DNA of 45,796 bases. Origin: an uncultured Porphyromonadaceae bacterium (GTDB taxonomy: Bacteria; Bacteroidota; Bacteroidia; Bacteroidales; Muribaculaceae). The notes beneath the pieces were generated by a model, which saw only the letters and a program-made list of their open reading frames with translations, ran no database searches and had not been told where the DNA came from. The translations under genes and the position numbers were made by a program. The number at the start of each line of letters is the position of its first letter. Position 1 is the first letter of the stretch. The stretch is from positions 1-45,796 of the forward strand of contig CABRGT010000007.1 in the NCBI GenBank assembly GCA_902470475.1. Direction: 5' to 3'. Of this stretch, positions 16,057-23,944 are shown piece by piece.

Positions 16057-18879
16057 TTATTTGTCGGTTTTGGGTTTGGTGTGCTCGTCTACGAGGTAGG
16101 CGATCGACTTGTAGCTTACGCCGCTGTTTTTGGTAAGACCTATCTCGCAGGTGCGCGAGTTGGAGTAGCCTGCCACCACTCCGGCTTTTTCAAGAGCCGG
16201 GCGCAGGTGGCGCAGACCCCAGGTGTTGAGTTCAGGCACTGTGAAGCCCTTGTCGCCGGCGAAGCCGCAGCAGCCCACGGCGGCGGGTACGGTTACATTG
16301 GTCGAGCACCGGCGTGCCAGCCCGATGATGGTGTCGGCCAGTCCCATGCGCCGTGTGGAGCATGTCACATGGACGGCTATCGGCTCGTCGTCGGGGATGA
16401 ATTCAAGTTCAGGCGCGAGATATTCGGTGATGAATTCGGCCGGCTCGTAGAGTTTCATGCTCTTGATGTGGTCGCGCATGCGGTGCAGACACGGGCTCTG
16501 GTCGCACAGCACCGGATAGCGGCCGCCTTCGCTTGCTTTCAGCAGGGCCTGCTCGAGCTTTGCGGTCATGTCATCGGCGATTTCGGGCATGCCCTTGCTT
16601 TCCCATATCATGCCGCAGCAGAGTTTGTCCATGCCGTCGGGGAAGATGACGCGGTATCCGGCCTTGGCGCAGAGATTCATCATGGTCTCCACCAGCGGGG
16701 CTGTCTTCTTGCCCTTTTCGGGAGTTACGCCCATGGTGCGGTTGATACACGAGGGGAAGTAGACCACGGCCTTGTCCGACGGCGCCTGAGTGCGGGCGAC
16801 GGCTTTTCCGGGGCTGTAGGGCCGCGGAAGTTCGGGCGTCCACAGGGGTATCCCGAGGCTGTGCAGCCCCTTGCCGAGGGCGCGCACGCCCTTGTCGCCG
16901 ATCACCTTGTGGGCGACATCGGCCGCGCCGAGGGCCAGCCTGAGGGTGCTTTCGATTCCCGACAGGTGGCGCGCCGCGAATTCGCCCGCCTTATATCCGG
17001 CTGAGCCCTTCGGAAGCGCCATCTCGCGCACGACGTGGATCATCTCGCCGGTGTTGATTTTCATCGGGCACGAAGTCGAGCACAGTCCGTCGCCGGCGCA
17101 GGTCTGATTGCCGAGGTATTCGAAGTCCTTCTTGAGCCGCCGGGCACGCGCCAGACTGTCGGCGCCGCCTTCGGCTTCAAGCCGGGCGATCTCGCGCAGT
17201 ATCACGGTGCGCTGGCGGGCCGACAGCGTGAAGCCGCAGCTCATGCAGTTGGGCTCGCAGAAGCCGCATTCGATGCACTTGTCGACCAGCGGATGGAGCG
17301 GCGGCAGCGGTTTCATGCCTTTGATGAAGCACTCGGGATCGTCGTTGAAAATCACGCCCCGGTTGAGGATGCACTTGGGGTCGAATGCGTCCTTGATGCG
17401 GCGCATCAGGCTGAAGGCTTTCTCGCCCCATTCACGTTCGACGAAGGGCGCCATGTTGCGGCCGACGCCGTGCTCGGCCTTGAGGGAGCCGTCGTATTTG
17501 TCGACCACCAGGTGCTCGATCTCCTCCATCAGGTGGCGGTATTTGTCGATGTCGGCCTGGGTCTGGAACGACTGGGCTATGATGAAGTGATAGTTGCCTT
17601 CGAGGGCGTGGCCGTAGATGCACGCGTCGCTGTAGCCGCACTTGTCGAGCAGTTCGAGCAGCTCGACGGTGGCAGTGGGCAGGTCCTCGATGTAGAAGGC
17701 GATGTCCTCGATGATGGCTGTGGTGCCAAGCGGACGTGTGCCGCCGACCGAAGGGAAGATGCCCGAGCGCAGCGACCACCACTGGGCCGTCTCGGCCGGG
17801 TCGGTGGAGAAATGCGGGTCGTTGAAAAGATCGAAGCGCCCGATTACCTCCATTATGGCTTTTATATTTGACTCCAGGCCTTCTTCCGAGTCGCTCTTGG
17901 TGTCGAGCAGCAGAGCCGTGAGACCTTTGCCTGTGGGATCGTTGACAGATTCGAGTGATTTGCGGTCGAGCAGTTCGCAGGAGAATACGGGAGCCGACTT
18001 TTTCAGCGCCACCACGCAGCGGCATGCCTCGGCTATGTCCTTGAAATACAGCATTGCCGAGGCGGTATGGGTATGGAGATGCGACGTTTCGAGTGTAGCC
18101 TCGCTCAGGAAGCCGAGTGTGCCTTCGCTGCCGACGAGGCAGTGGGCGATGATGTCGAACACGTCGGTATAGAGAATGAACGGCAGGATGTTAAGGCCGG
18201 TTACATTCTTGATGGAGTATTTGTGGCGGATGCGCTGGGTCAGATCGTGGTCGGAGAGTATCTGCTGCCGTATGTCCTCGATCTCGTCGATCAGACTCTT
18301 GTGAGTGCGGCGGAATTCGGCCCGCGAGGCCTCGTCGCCGGTATCAAGCACGGTGCCGTCGGCAAGTACGATACGCATGGACTTGAGGATATGGTCGCTG
18401 TTGGCATGTGTGCCGCAGTTCATGCCCGAGGCGTTGTTGATGATGATGCCGCCCACCGATGCCGAGTTCTTCGAGGCGGGATCGGGAGCGAACATACGGC
18501 CGTAGGGCCGGAGAATATCGTTGGCCGTCTTGCCGAGGATGCCGGGCTGCATGGTGATGTAGCGGGCGTCGTCCGACACCTTGTAGTCGGTCCATGCCTT
18601 GTTGGCCACCACAAGCACCGAGTCGGTTATGGCCTGGCCTGACAGACTTGTGCCCGAGGCGCGGAAAGTCACCGGTACTTCGTGTCGGGAGGCAGCGCGC
18701 AGCAGAGCCGATACTTCCTGCTCCGTCTCTGCTATGACCACTATCTTAGGTATCATGCGGTAGAAGCCGGCGTCCGTACCCCATGCAAGGGTGCGCAGCT
18801 CGTCGGTGAATATCCTTTTCTTCGGTATGAATTCCCTGATTTCGGCCAGGAACTCGTTGTGTCGGGATGAGTCTGTCAT
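16057..18879 (-). CDS. FAD- and Fe-S-dependent D-lactate dehydrogenase-like oxidoreductase (GlcD-GlcF fusion)
   Basis: 940-residue fusion of a flavoprotein and an iron-sulphur electron-transfer unit. The N-terminal half is a PCMH-type FAD domain (about 40-220: RASGTSLSGQA, NNASGMNCGTH, VGSEGTLGF) plus an FAD-oxidase C-terminal domain (HALEGNYHF, EHGVGRNMAPFV). Two 4Fe-4S motifs follow: CIECGFCEPNC (about 535-545) and CAGDGLCSTSCP (about 594-605). Last come two CCG-type cysteine motifs (LCCGMIW, GCCGFAGDKG). This domain order is found in quinone-linked D-lactate dehydrogenases and glycolate oxidases. It lies between namZ and murT. Since MurQ makes D-lactate, oxidation of that by-product to pyruvate is the most economical role; other 2-hydroxyacids are possible. 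Likely a peripheral protein of the inner membrane. Confidence 0.87.
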   Translation of the reverse strand: MTDSSRHNEFLAEIREFIPKKRIFTDELRTLAWGTDAGFYRMIPKIVVIAETEQEVSALLRAASRHEVPVTFRASGTSLSGQAITDSVLVVANKAWTDYKVSDDARYITMQPGILGKTANDILRPYGRMFAPDPASKNSASVGGIIINNASGMNCGTHANSDHILKSMRIVLADGTVLDTGDEASRAEFRRTHKSLIDEIEDIRQQILSDHDLTQRIRHKYSIKNVTGLNILPFILYTDVFDIIAHCLVGSEGTLGFLSEATLETSHLHTHTASAMLYFKDIAEACRCVVALKKSAPVFSCELLDRKSLESVNDPTGKGLTALLLDTKSDSEEGLESNIKAIMEVIGRFDLFNDPHFSTDPAETAQWWSLRSGIFPSVGGTRPLGTTAIIEDIAFYIEDLPTATVELLELLDKCGYSDACIYGHALEGNYHFIIAQSFQTQADIDKYRHLMEEIEHLVVDKYDGSLKAEHGVGRNMAPFVEREWGEKAFSLMRRIKDAFDPKCILNRGVIFNDDPECFIKGMKPLPPLHPLVDKCIECGFCEPNCMSCGFTLSARQRTVILREIARLEAEGGADSLARARRLKKDFEYLGNQTCAGDGLCSTSCPMKINTGEMIHVVREMALPKGSAGYKAGEFAARHLSGIESTLRLALGAADVAHKVIGDKGVRALGKGLHSLGIPLWTPELPRPYSPGKAVARTQAPSDKAVVYFPSCINRTMGVTPEKGKKTAPLVETMMNLCAKAGYRVIFPDGMDKLCCGMIWESKGMPEIADDMTAKLEQALLKASEGGRYPVLCDQSPCLHRMRDHIKSMKLYEPAEFITEYLAPELEFIPDDEPIAVHVTCSTRRMGLADTIIGLARRCSTNVTVPAAVGCCGFAGDKGFTVPELNTWGLRHLRPALEKAGVVAGYSNSRTCEIGLTKNSGVSYKSIAYLVDEHTKPKTDK

Positions 18880-18931
18880 TGCTGATGTGATTGCCGGTCC
18901 GTGCGGCCGGCGACAATGGATTGGTTTGAGG

Positions 18932-18963
18932 CCTCACCCTGCCCCGTTCCGGGCAGGGTGAGG
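18932..18963 (-). terminator. Perfect GC-rich hairpin between namZ and the D-LDH gene
   Basis: CCTCACCCTGCCC (18932-18944), loop CGTTCC, GGGCAGGGTGAGG (18951-18963): a 13-bp perfect stem (14 with the flanking G/C) in the only wide gap (94 bp) of the minus operon. No U-tract follows on either strand. It may be a partial terminator, an RNase barrier that sets transcript ratios, or the end of a separate upstream unit. Confidence 0.55.
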
Positions 18964-18973
18964 CGGAAATGTC

Positions 18974-20209
18974 TTATTTGTAAAGATAGTATTTTGACGA
19001 GGCAGCCCGGAAGCTGTCGTTGTCCTTGTTCCAGTAGTCGATGATGTCGGCGACCTTGTAGTTTTCGCCGAAACGCTTGCGGATCTCTTTGCTGCCGCAG
19101 ACCTTGTCGAACATGCTGAAACGTTTTGGGTCGGCGTTGCCTTCCTTGAACGGTGCCTTGTCGGGATACATGTCGGCAAGTTCCTGCATCACGTAGAACT
19201 GGGTCAGCGACAGGGGGGCCGCGGCGCGGTCGGTCACGTAGACCTCGATGCCTGCCAGATTCTTGCCCTGTCCCGTTGAGTAGAAGGGCTTGATATGGAT
19301 CGGGCGGAACATCATGCCGGGCAGTTCGAGGGCATTCATGCGGCGTGCGAGTTCCTCGGCGTCGATGTACTCGTCGCAGAAGAGCTTGAACGGCTCTGTG
19401 TAGCCCACGCCTATGTTGATATAGTAGAGTTCGCCCAGAATGCCGCTGACAGGATAGTATACCGCGGCCTCAGGATTGGGAATGTGCGGCGAGGGAAGTA
19501 TCCAGGGCATGCCGGTCTCGCGGAAGTCCATGTCGCGGGTCCAGCCTTCCATCGGCACTACCGTAAGGTCGCACCGCAGGCTGTCGCCGATCAGCCCCTC
19601 GTTGTTGAGGTACTGGGCAAGCTCGCCGGGCGTCAGGCCGTAGAGGTAGGGGATGGCGAACTGGCTCACGAACGAGAAGCACGAGTCCTCGACCAGGCAT
19701 CCCTCGACCTTGTTGCCCCCTACGGGATTCGGACGGTCGAGCACCATGAACTGCTTGCCCTGCTCGGCGCAGGCTTCCATGGCCTTGCCCATGGTGGAGA
19801 TGAATGTGTACGAGCGGCAGCCGATGTCCTGGATGTCGTAGATGAGCACGTCGAGATTCTCCATCATCTCGGGAGTGGGCTTGTGCACGCCTCCGTAGAT
19901 GGAGTAGACGGTCACGCCTGTGGCCGGGTCGACGGCATTGTCGACCTTGTCGCCGGCGTGTACGTCGCCGCGCACGCCGTGCTCGGGGGCGAACAGGGCC
20001 ACGAGTTCTACGCCGGGTGCCTCGTGCAGGATGTCGATGGTCGACTTGAGCTGGTTGTCGACGCCGGTCGGATTGGTGATCAGACCTACGCGCTTGCCCT
20101 GGAGCTGGGCGAAGCCGTTGTCGCGGAGTACCTCGATGCCGGGCTTCACCTGAGCCGCCGCAGCCATTACGGCGGCTGCGGCGAGTATGGTTGTCAGTAT
20201 CTTTTTCAT
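18974..20209 (-). CDS. namZ: NamZ-type exo-beta-N-acetylmuramidase (DUF1343, GH171)
   Basis: 411-residue secreted hydrolase (signal MKKILTTILAAAAVMAAAAQ). It has the family landmarks GKRVGLITNPTGVD, LFAPEHGVRG (with the conserved Glu 76), YDIQDIGCRSYTFI, DRPNPVGG and YPVSGILGE. Proteins of this family (B. subtilis NamZ/YbbC and T. forsythia NamZ) cut single MurNAc units from the non-reducing end of peptide-free glycan chains. In this cluster it would supply MurNAc to MurT/MurK/MurQ in the periplasm or outside. It lies 19 bp after the AmpG-type gene. Confidence 0.87.
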   Translation of the reverse strand: MKKILTTILAAAAVMAAAAQVKPGIEVLRDNGFAQLQGKRVGLITNPTGVDNQLKSTIDILHEAPGVELVALFAPEHGVRGDVHAGDKVDNAVDPATGVTVYSIYGGVHKPTPEMMENLDVLIYDIQDIGCRSYTFISTMGKAMEACAEQGKQFMVLDRPNPVGGNKVEGCLVEDSCFSFVSQFAIPYLYGLTPGELAQYLNNEGLIGDSLRCDLTVVPMEGWTRDMDFRETGMPWILPSPHIPNPEAAVYYPVSGILGELYYINIGVGYTEPFKLFCDEYIDAEELARRMNALELPGMMFRPIHIKPFYSTGQGKNLAGIEVYVTDRAAAPLSLTQFYVMQELADMYPDKAPFKEGNADPKRFSMFDKVCGSKEIRKRFGENYKVADIIDYWNKDNDSFRAASSKYYLYK

Positions 20210-20228
20210 TGCGGTTTCAGACTTGTTC

Positions 20229-21629
20229 TTAGAGTTCGTCGGAGTTGTCTTCGGCTTTCTCCAGTTCCTCGCGGGTTTCGGCTGGATGTTTTGCGCCGTA
20301 GGCCGGATCGATGTTGCGGCGTACGAGCAGCGTCACGGTCCAGGTGGCGAGGTTACAGCCAAGTACCCACCAGAAGAAGTTTGCGTAGGAGTTGCCCATC
20401 AGCGTCTCCTTGATCCAGCCGGCAGCCATACCAGGCAGCATCATGCCCAGTGCCATGAAAGCGGTGCAGATGGCGTAGTGCGATGTCTTGTACGGACCTT
20501 CGGCGAAGTACATCATGAACAGCATGAATGCCGTGAAGCCGAAGCCGTAGGCGAACTGCTCGAGGATCAGGCACGCGAACACGATGGCGCGGCCGCTGTT
20601 GGTGGCGAAGTCGGGCTGCATGTTCGACAGGATGATGTAGGCGATACAGTTGAGCGACGTGGCCAGGGCCATGGGCCATATCCACTTGCGCAGGCCGCCC
20701 TTGGAGGCGCAGATGCCGCCGATGATGCCGCCGATGGTCAGGCCGATGATGGCCAGCGTGCCGTAGGCGAGGCCTACTTCCTCCTGGCTCATGCCCAGGC
20801 CGCCTGCGTCGCGTGCGGCAAGCAGGAAGGGCTGGCACAGCTTGACTACCTGGGCCTCCGGGAGGCGGTAGAGGAGCATGAACAGCATCGCCAGGATCAC
20901 GTGCTTCTTCTGGAAGAAAGTGACGAACGAGCCGCCGAATTCTTTCAGAATGCCGCCGACGGTCTTTTTCTCACCTCCGCCCACGGCCTTGTCGGTCTTC
21001 GGGTAGGGGAGGATGAAGGCGTGCCACACGGCTACGACGCCGAAGAAGATGGCGCAGATGGCTACAGTCCATTTCCAGCCCATGGCGGCGCTGCCGGTCT
21101 GGTTCTGGAGTACGCCGGCGAGCACGACAAGACCGCCCTGGCCGAAGACGTTGGCGCAGCGGTAGAAAGTCGAGCGGATACCGACGAACATGCTCTGCTG
21201 GTTGGTGTCGAGCGCGATCATGTAATAGCCGTCGGAGGCGATGTCATGGGTGGCGGAGCAGAATGCCGTCACGACGTAGAAGCAGAGCGCTATGCTGAAC
21301 GCGCTCACAGGCATGCCGGCCTTGATGGCTTCGGCGTCGGGGATCGGAAGGGTGAAGGCGATGGCGCCCAGACCGATGGCGATACAGATCTGCATCGTCA
21401 CTGTCCACCAGCGCTTGGTCTTGATGATATCGACTATAGGACCCCAGAAGGGTTTGATTACCCAGGGGGTGTAGAGCCAGCCGGTGTAGAGGGCCGCGTC
21501 GGTCTCCGACATGCCCAGCTGGGTGAAGAGGACCATCGTCACCATATTGATGAAGATGAAAGGTATGCCCTGCGCGAAGTACAGCGAGGGAATCCATGCC
21601 CACGGATTTCGGGTTGATGCTTTTGCCAT
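20229..21629 (-). CDS. ampG: AmpG-type major-facilitator muropeptide transporter
   Basis: 466-residue MFS protein with about twelve membrane segments. The start, WAWIPSLYFAQGIPFIFINM, and the segments WVIKPFWGPIVDI and SATHDIASDGYYM are typical of the AmpG/SLC33 branch, which carries GlcNAc-anhydroMurNAc or its peptides from periplasm to cytoplasm. Its place between namZ and the SpoIID-like gene supports a role in wall-fragment uptake. Bacteroidetes have several AmpG-like paralogues, so the exact cargo (anhydro-disaccharide, MurNAc or GlcNAc) is open. It ends 19 bp before namZ and begins 36 bp after the SpoIID-like gene. Confidence 0.82.
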   Translation of the reverse strand: MAKASTRNPWAWIPSLYFAQGIPFIFINMVTMVLFTQLGMSETDAALYTGWLYTPWVIKPFWGPIVDIIKTKRWWTVTMQICIAIGLGAIAFTLPIPDAEAIKAGMPVSAFSIALCFYVVTAFCSATHDIASDGYYMIALDTNQQSMFVGIRSTFYRCANVFGQGGLVVLAGVLQNQTGSAAMGWKWTVAICAIFFGVVAVWHAFILPYPKTDKAVGGGEKKTVGGILKEFGGSFVTFFQKKHVILAMLFMLLYRLPEAQVVKLCQPFLLAARDAGGLGMSQEEVGLAYGTLAIIGLTIGGIIGGICASKGGLRKWIWPMALATSLNCIAYIILSNMQPDFATNSGRAIVFACLILEQFAYGFGFTAFMLFMMYFAEGPYKTSHYAICTAFMALGMMLPGMAAGWIKETLMGNSYANFFWWVLGCNLATWTVTLLVRRNIDPAYGAKHPAETREELEKAEDNSDEL

Positions 21630-21665
21630 TGTTGTGTATGAGATAACGGTTGGTGATGATGGTTT

Positions 21666-23003
21666 TTAATCGTAGAGCGCCTGGAGATCCGCGCCGGGGA
21701 AGTAGTGTGCGAGGATCGCGCGGTAGCCGTAGCCTTTGGCGCCCATGACGGCGGCGCCTATCTGGCACAGGCCCACGCCGTGGCCCCAGCCGCCGCCGCA
21801 GAGTGTGATGCGGGCCGGAATACCCGTGGCCGGATCGATGTCGTGGCGCTCGACGGTGAAGGCCGAGCTGTAGAGGTGGCTGGGCGACAGGGTGCGGCGG
21901 ATTTCAAGTTCCTTGCCGATGATCATCGTGCGGCGGGTGCCGACGATGCGCAGGCGCCAGATGCGGCCCGATGTGCCGCGGTCGAGCGGCTGCAGGTCGA
22001 TGATCTCGCCGAAGTCAATGCCGGAGCGCTCGCGCACGAGTTTTGCCAGCTCGTCACGGCCATATTCGACCGTCCAGCGGTAGAAGTCGGTCGTCTCCTG
22101 GTCATAGTTGTTGAGCACCTGCTGCAGGATGGTGGCGTCGGAGGTGTTGCAGAACGCGTCGGGGCGCGAGTTGATCCACTCCTCGGCCGCGGCATTGTCG
22201 CGCAGATCGGGGAAGTCGTGTTCGTCGGCCGCGTCGCGCAGCGCCTTCAGGTAGCTGAAGCGCCTGGGCTCCCAGCAGTATTCGAATTCCTCGAACACGC
22301 CGCCGCAGCACTTCGAGAAGCGGGCGTCGCACAGCGAGCCGTCGGCCGGGTCGGTCAGCACCTGGCCGCGTGTGGCGGCGATGGCCGTGGCGACCTTGGG
22401 AGTCGACTGGCGGGTGATGCCCTGATAGCGCTGGCAGTGGTCGTCGGCGCATACGTCGAAGTTGACGTGGTCCTCGCGGTCGTACCATTTTATCAGCTCG
22501 TCGTCCGTAGCGGTGGTGGCGGAGTATTCCTCGCCGCTCTGCTGCAGGCGCCGGGTCTTGTCGATCTGGGCCAGAAGCCACGAACGCGAGATGACAGCAT
22601 GGGCCTTGAGCAGCTCCTCCGATGCGTGGGCGCTCATCTCCGAGGAGATGACGCTCAGCAGGTAGTCCTCGACAGGCAGCCGGTTGATGACGGTGAGCCG
22701 GTCGCCTTCGACGATGAAGCGGCACTTGCCCGAGAAGCGCTGGTCCTCGCGGCGTTCCCAATGGAAATTGACGCCGATTACGACGTCCTTGATCTCGAAA
22801 GAGGCGGTAGCCGCGTCCAGAGGTGCGAATTCTATGGTGTCATAGACGCGGCCCTGCCAGGCGATGGCGCCGTCGGGGGTGACGGCGAGCGACTGCGGGC
22901 CGCGGACGATGTCGCCCGTGCCGGTCCGGTAGTCGGCCAACAGCACGATGTCTATTTCTGCGGCACTCAGGATGCCGACGCTTATCTCAGGTTCGTGTGC
23001 CAT
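21666..23003 (-). CDS. SpoIID/LytB-domain protein without an export signal
   Basis: 445-residue protein with a SpoIID-type core: NRLPVEDYLLSVISSEM (the Glu in SSEM, Glu 122, matches the catalytic position of SpoIID), LLKAHAVISRSWLL, and the C-terminal GGGWGHGVGLCQIGA (about 403-417). SpoIID is a lytic transglycosylase for peptide-free glycan strands; LytB-type relatives are called amidase enhancers. The N-terminus (MAHEPEISVGILSAAEID) is not a signal peptide, so by sequence it stays in the cytoplasm, unusual for a wall enzyme. A Cys-rich middle (CADDHC, SKCCGG) may bind metal. It starts 2 bp after DUF4922. Its cytoplasmic role, perhaps on imported glycan pieces, is unknown. Confidence 0.85.
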   Translation of the reverse strand: MAHEPEISVGILSAAEIDIVLLADYRTGTGDIVRGPQSLAVTPDGAIAWQGRVYDTIEFAPLDAATASFEIKDVVIGVNFHWERREDQRFSGKCRFIVEGDRLTVINRLPVEDYLLSVISSEMSAHASEELLKAHAVISRSWLLAQIDKTRRLQQSGEEYSATTATDDELIKWYDREDHVNFDVCADDHCQRYQGITRQSTPKVATAIAATRGQVLTDPADGSLCDARFSKCCGGVFEEFEYCWEPRRFSYLKALRDAADEHDFPDLRDNAAAEEWINSRPDAFCNTSDATILQQVLNNYDQETTDFYRWTVEYGRDELAKLVRERSGIDFGEIIDLQPLDRGTSGRIWRLRIVGTRRTMIIGKELEIRRTLSPSHLYSSAFTVERHDIDPATGIPARITLCGGGWGHGVGLCQIGAAVMGAKGYGYRAILAHYFPGADLQALYD

Positions 23004-23005
23004 GG

Positions 23006-23944
23006 TTATTTTACATTGCGGGCTATTTCGTTGATTTCGTCGGCGCTCAGGCAGAGTTCGTCGAGCACCTGTGTGATCTTGTCGGCGTCAAGGGCGTTGA
23101 AGTCCTTCTCGAGCGGTGTGATGAACACGCCGCCCATGTCGACGGATGCGGGGCTGAGCAGCATGGTGCCTTCGCCTTCGGTGCCGTAGAACGACGGGCG
23201 GTGACGCTTGCGCGGTATCACTACGAGGCGCACGCCGGCAGGCGTGGCGAAGCACAGCAGGTTCATCATCGGTTCATTCTCGCCTTCCGGAACCGGGATG
23301 GCTGCGTACAGGCGGCTGAACAGGCGCTGGCCGGCTTCAGGGTCGGCGGCGTCGATGACGAATACTTTCAGCGGCAGCGTGTCGACCAGCGCCAGGGTGG
23401 CGTCGCCGTCTGTGGCTACGGTCTTTAGCTCTGCGTCCTCAAGGGCGTCGCCCAGAGTGAGGAAGTCGCTGTTGCCGGCCTGGAAATGCATGTGGTCGGG
23501 AGCCGACGCGCCGCACTTCGGGCCGTTGTAGAACACGGTGTAGTCGCCCAGTTCTGATGCGAGCTGCATCATGTCGGCGATGCGGCCCGTGATCAGCTGG
23601 TCGGTGTGGGTGCGGTCGGGGATTGTGAGGTGACGCGGGAAGATCGGGAACGGGTTGATCAGGATTGTGTAGCGGCCGCCCCAGTCGATGCCGCGCTGGA
23701 CGGACGGACGGTTCTCGGCGCACAGGAAGCATTTACGCTCCTTGAGCGACTTGGCGTCGACCTTGGCCGATGACGACACGATGCGTGCCGGATTGAACTG
23801 AACCTTCACTGTCCAGCCCGGCAGTGCGACTTCCTTGACCTTGACACCCTTCAGCGCCTCGAAATTGCCGGCGGCCTGAGGCCACTCGGCAATTTGCGAT
23901 GCGATGAAGCTGTCAATCTGTGCGGAATTGACCTTGCTTTCCAT
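23006..23944 (-). CDS. DUF4922 protein, GalT/HIT-superfamily nucleotidyl transferase or phosphorylase-like
   Basis: 312-residue cytoplasmic protein without assigned function. It shows the marks of the GalT / nucleotide-sugar phosphorylase branch of the HIT superfamily. These are a CxxC pair (Cys 72, Cys 75 in KCFLCAENRP), a strand-turn with INPFPIFPRHLTIP (His 105), and GASAPDHMHFQ with the triad pattern H-x-H-x-Q (His 151, His 153, Gln 155). In GalT the second His of this triad carries the nucleotide. I therefore infer sugar-1-phosphate nucleotidyl transfer or NDP-sugar phosphorolysis. Its neighbours suggest an amino sugar such as GlcNAc or MurNAc, but this is inference only. The ATG overlaps the stop of the GT2 gene by one base (TAATG), and SpoIID follows after 2 bp, so the three are probably translated together. 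Confidence 0.8.
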   Translation of the reverse strand: MESKVNSAQIDSFIASQIAEWPQAAGNFEALKGVKVKEVALPGWTVKVQFNPARIVSSSAKVDAKSLKERKCFLCAENRPSVQRGIDWGGRYTILINPFPIFPRHLTIPDRTHTDQLITGRIADMMQLASELGDYTVFYNGPKCGASAPDHMHFQAGNSDFLTLGDALEDAELKTVATDGDATLALVDTLPLKVFVIDAADPEAGQRLFSRLYAAIPVPEGENEPMMNLLCFATPAGVRLVVIPRKRHRPSFYGTEGEGTMLLSPASVDMGGVFITPLEKDFNALDADKITQVLDELCLSADEINEIARNVK

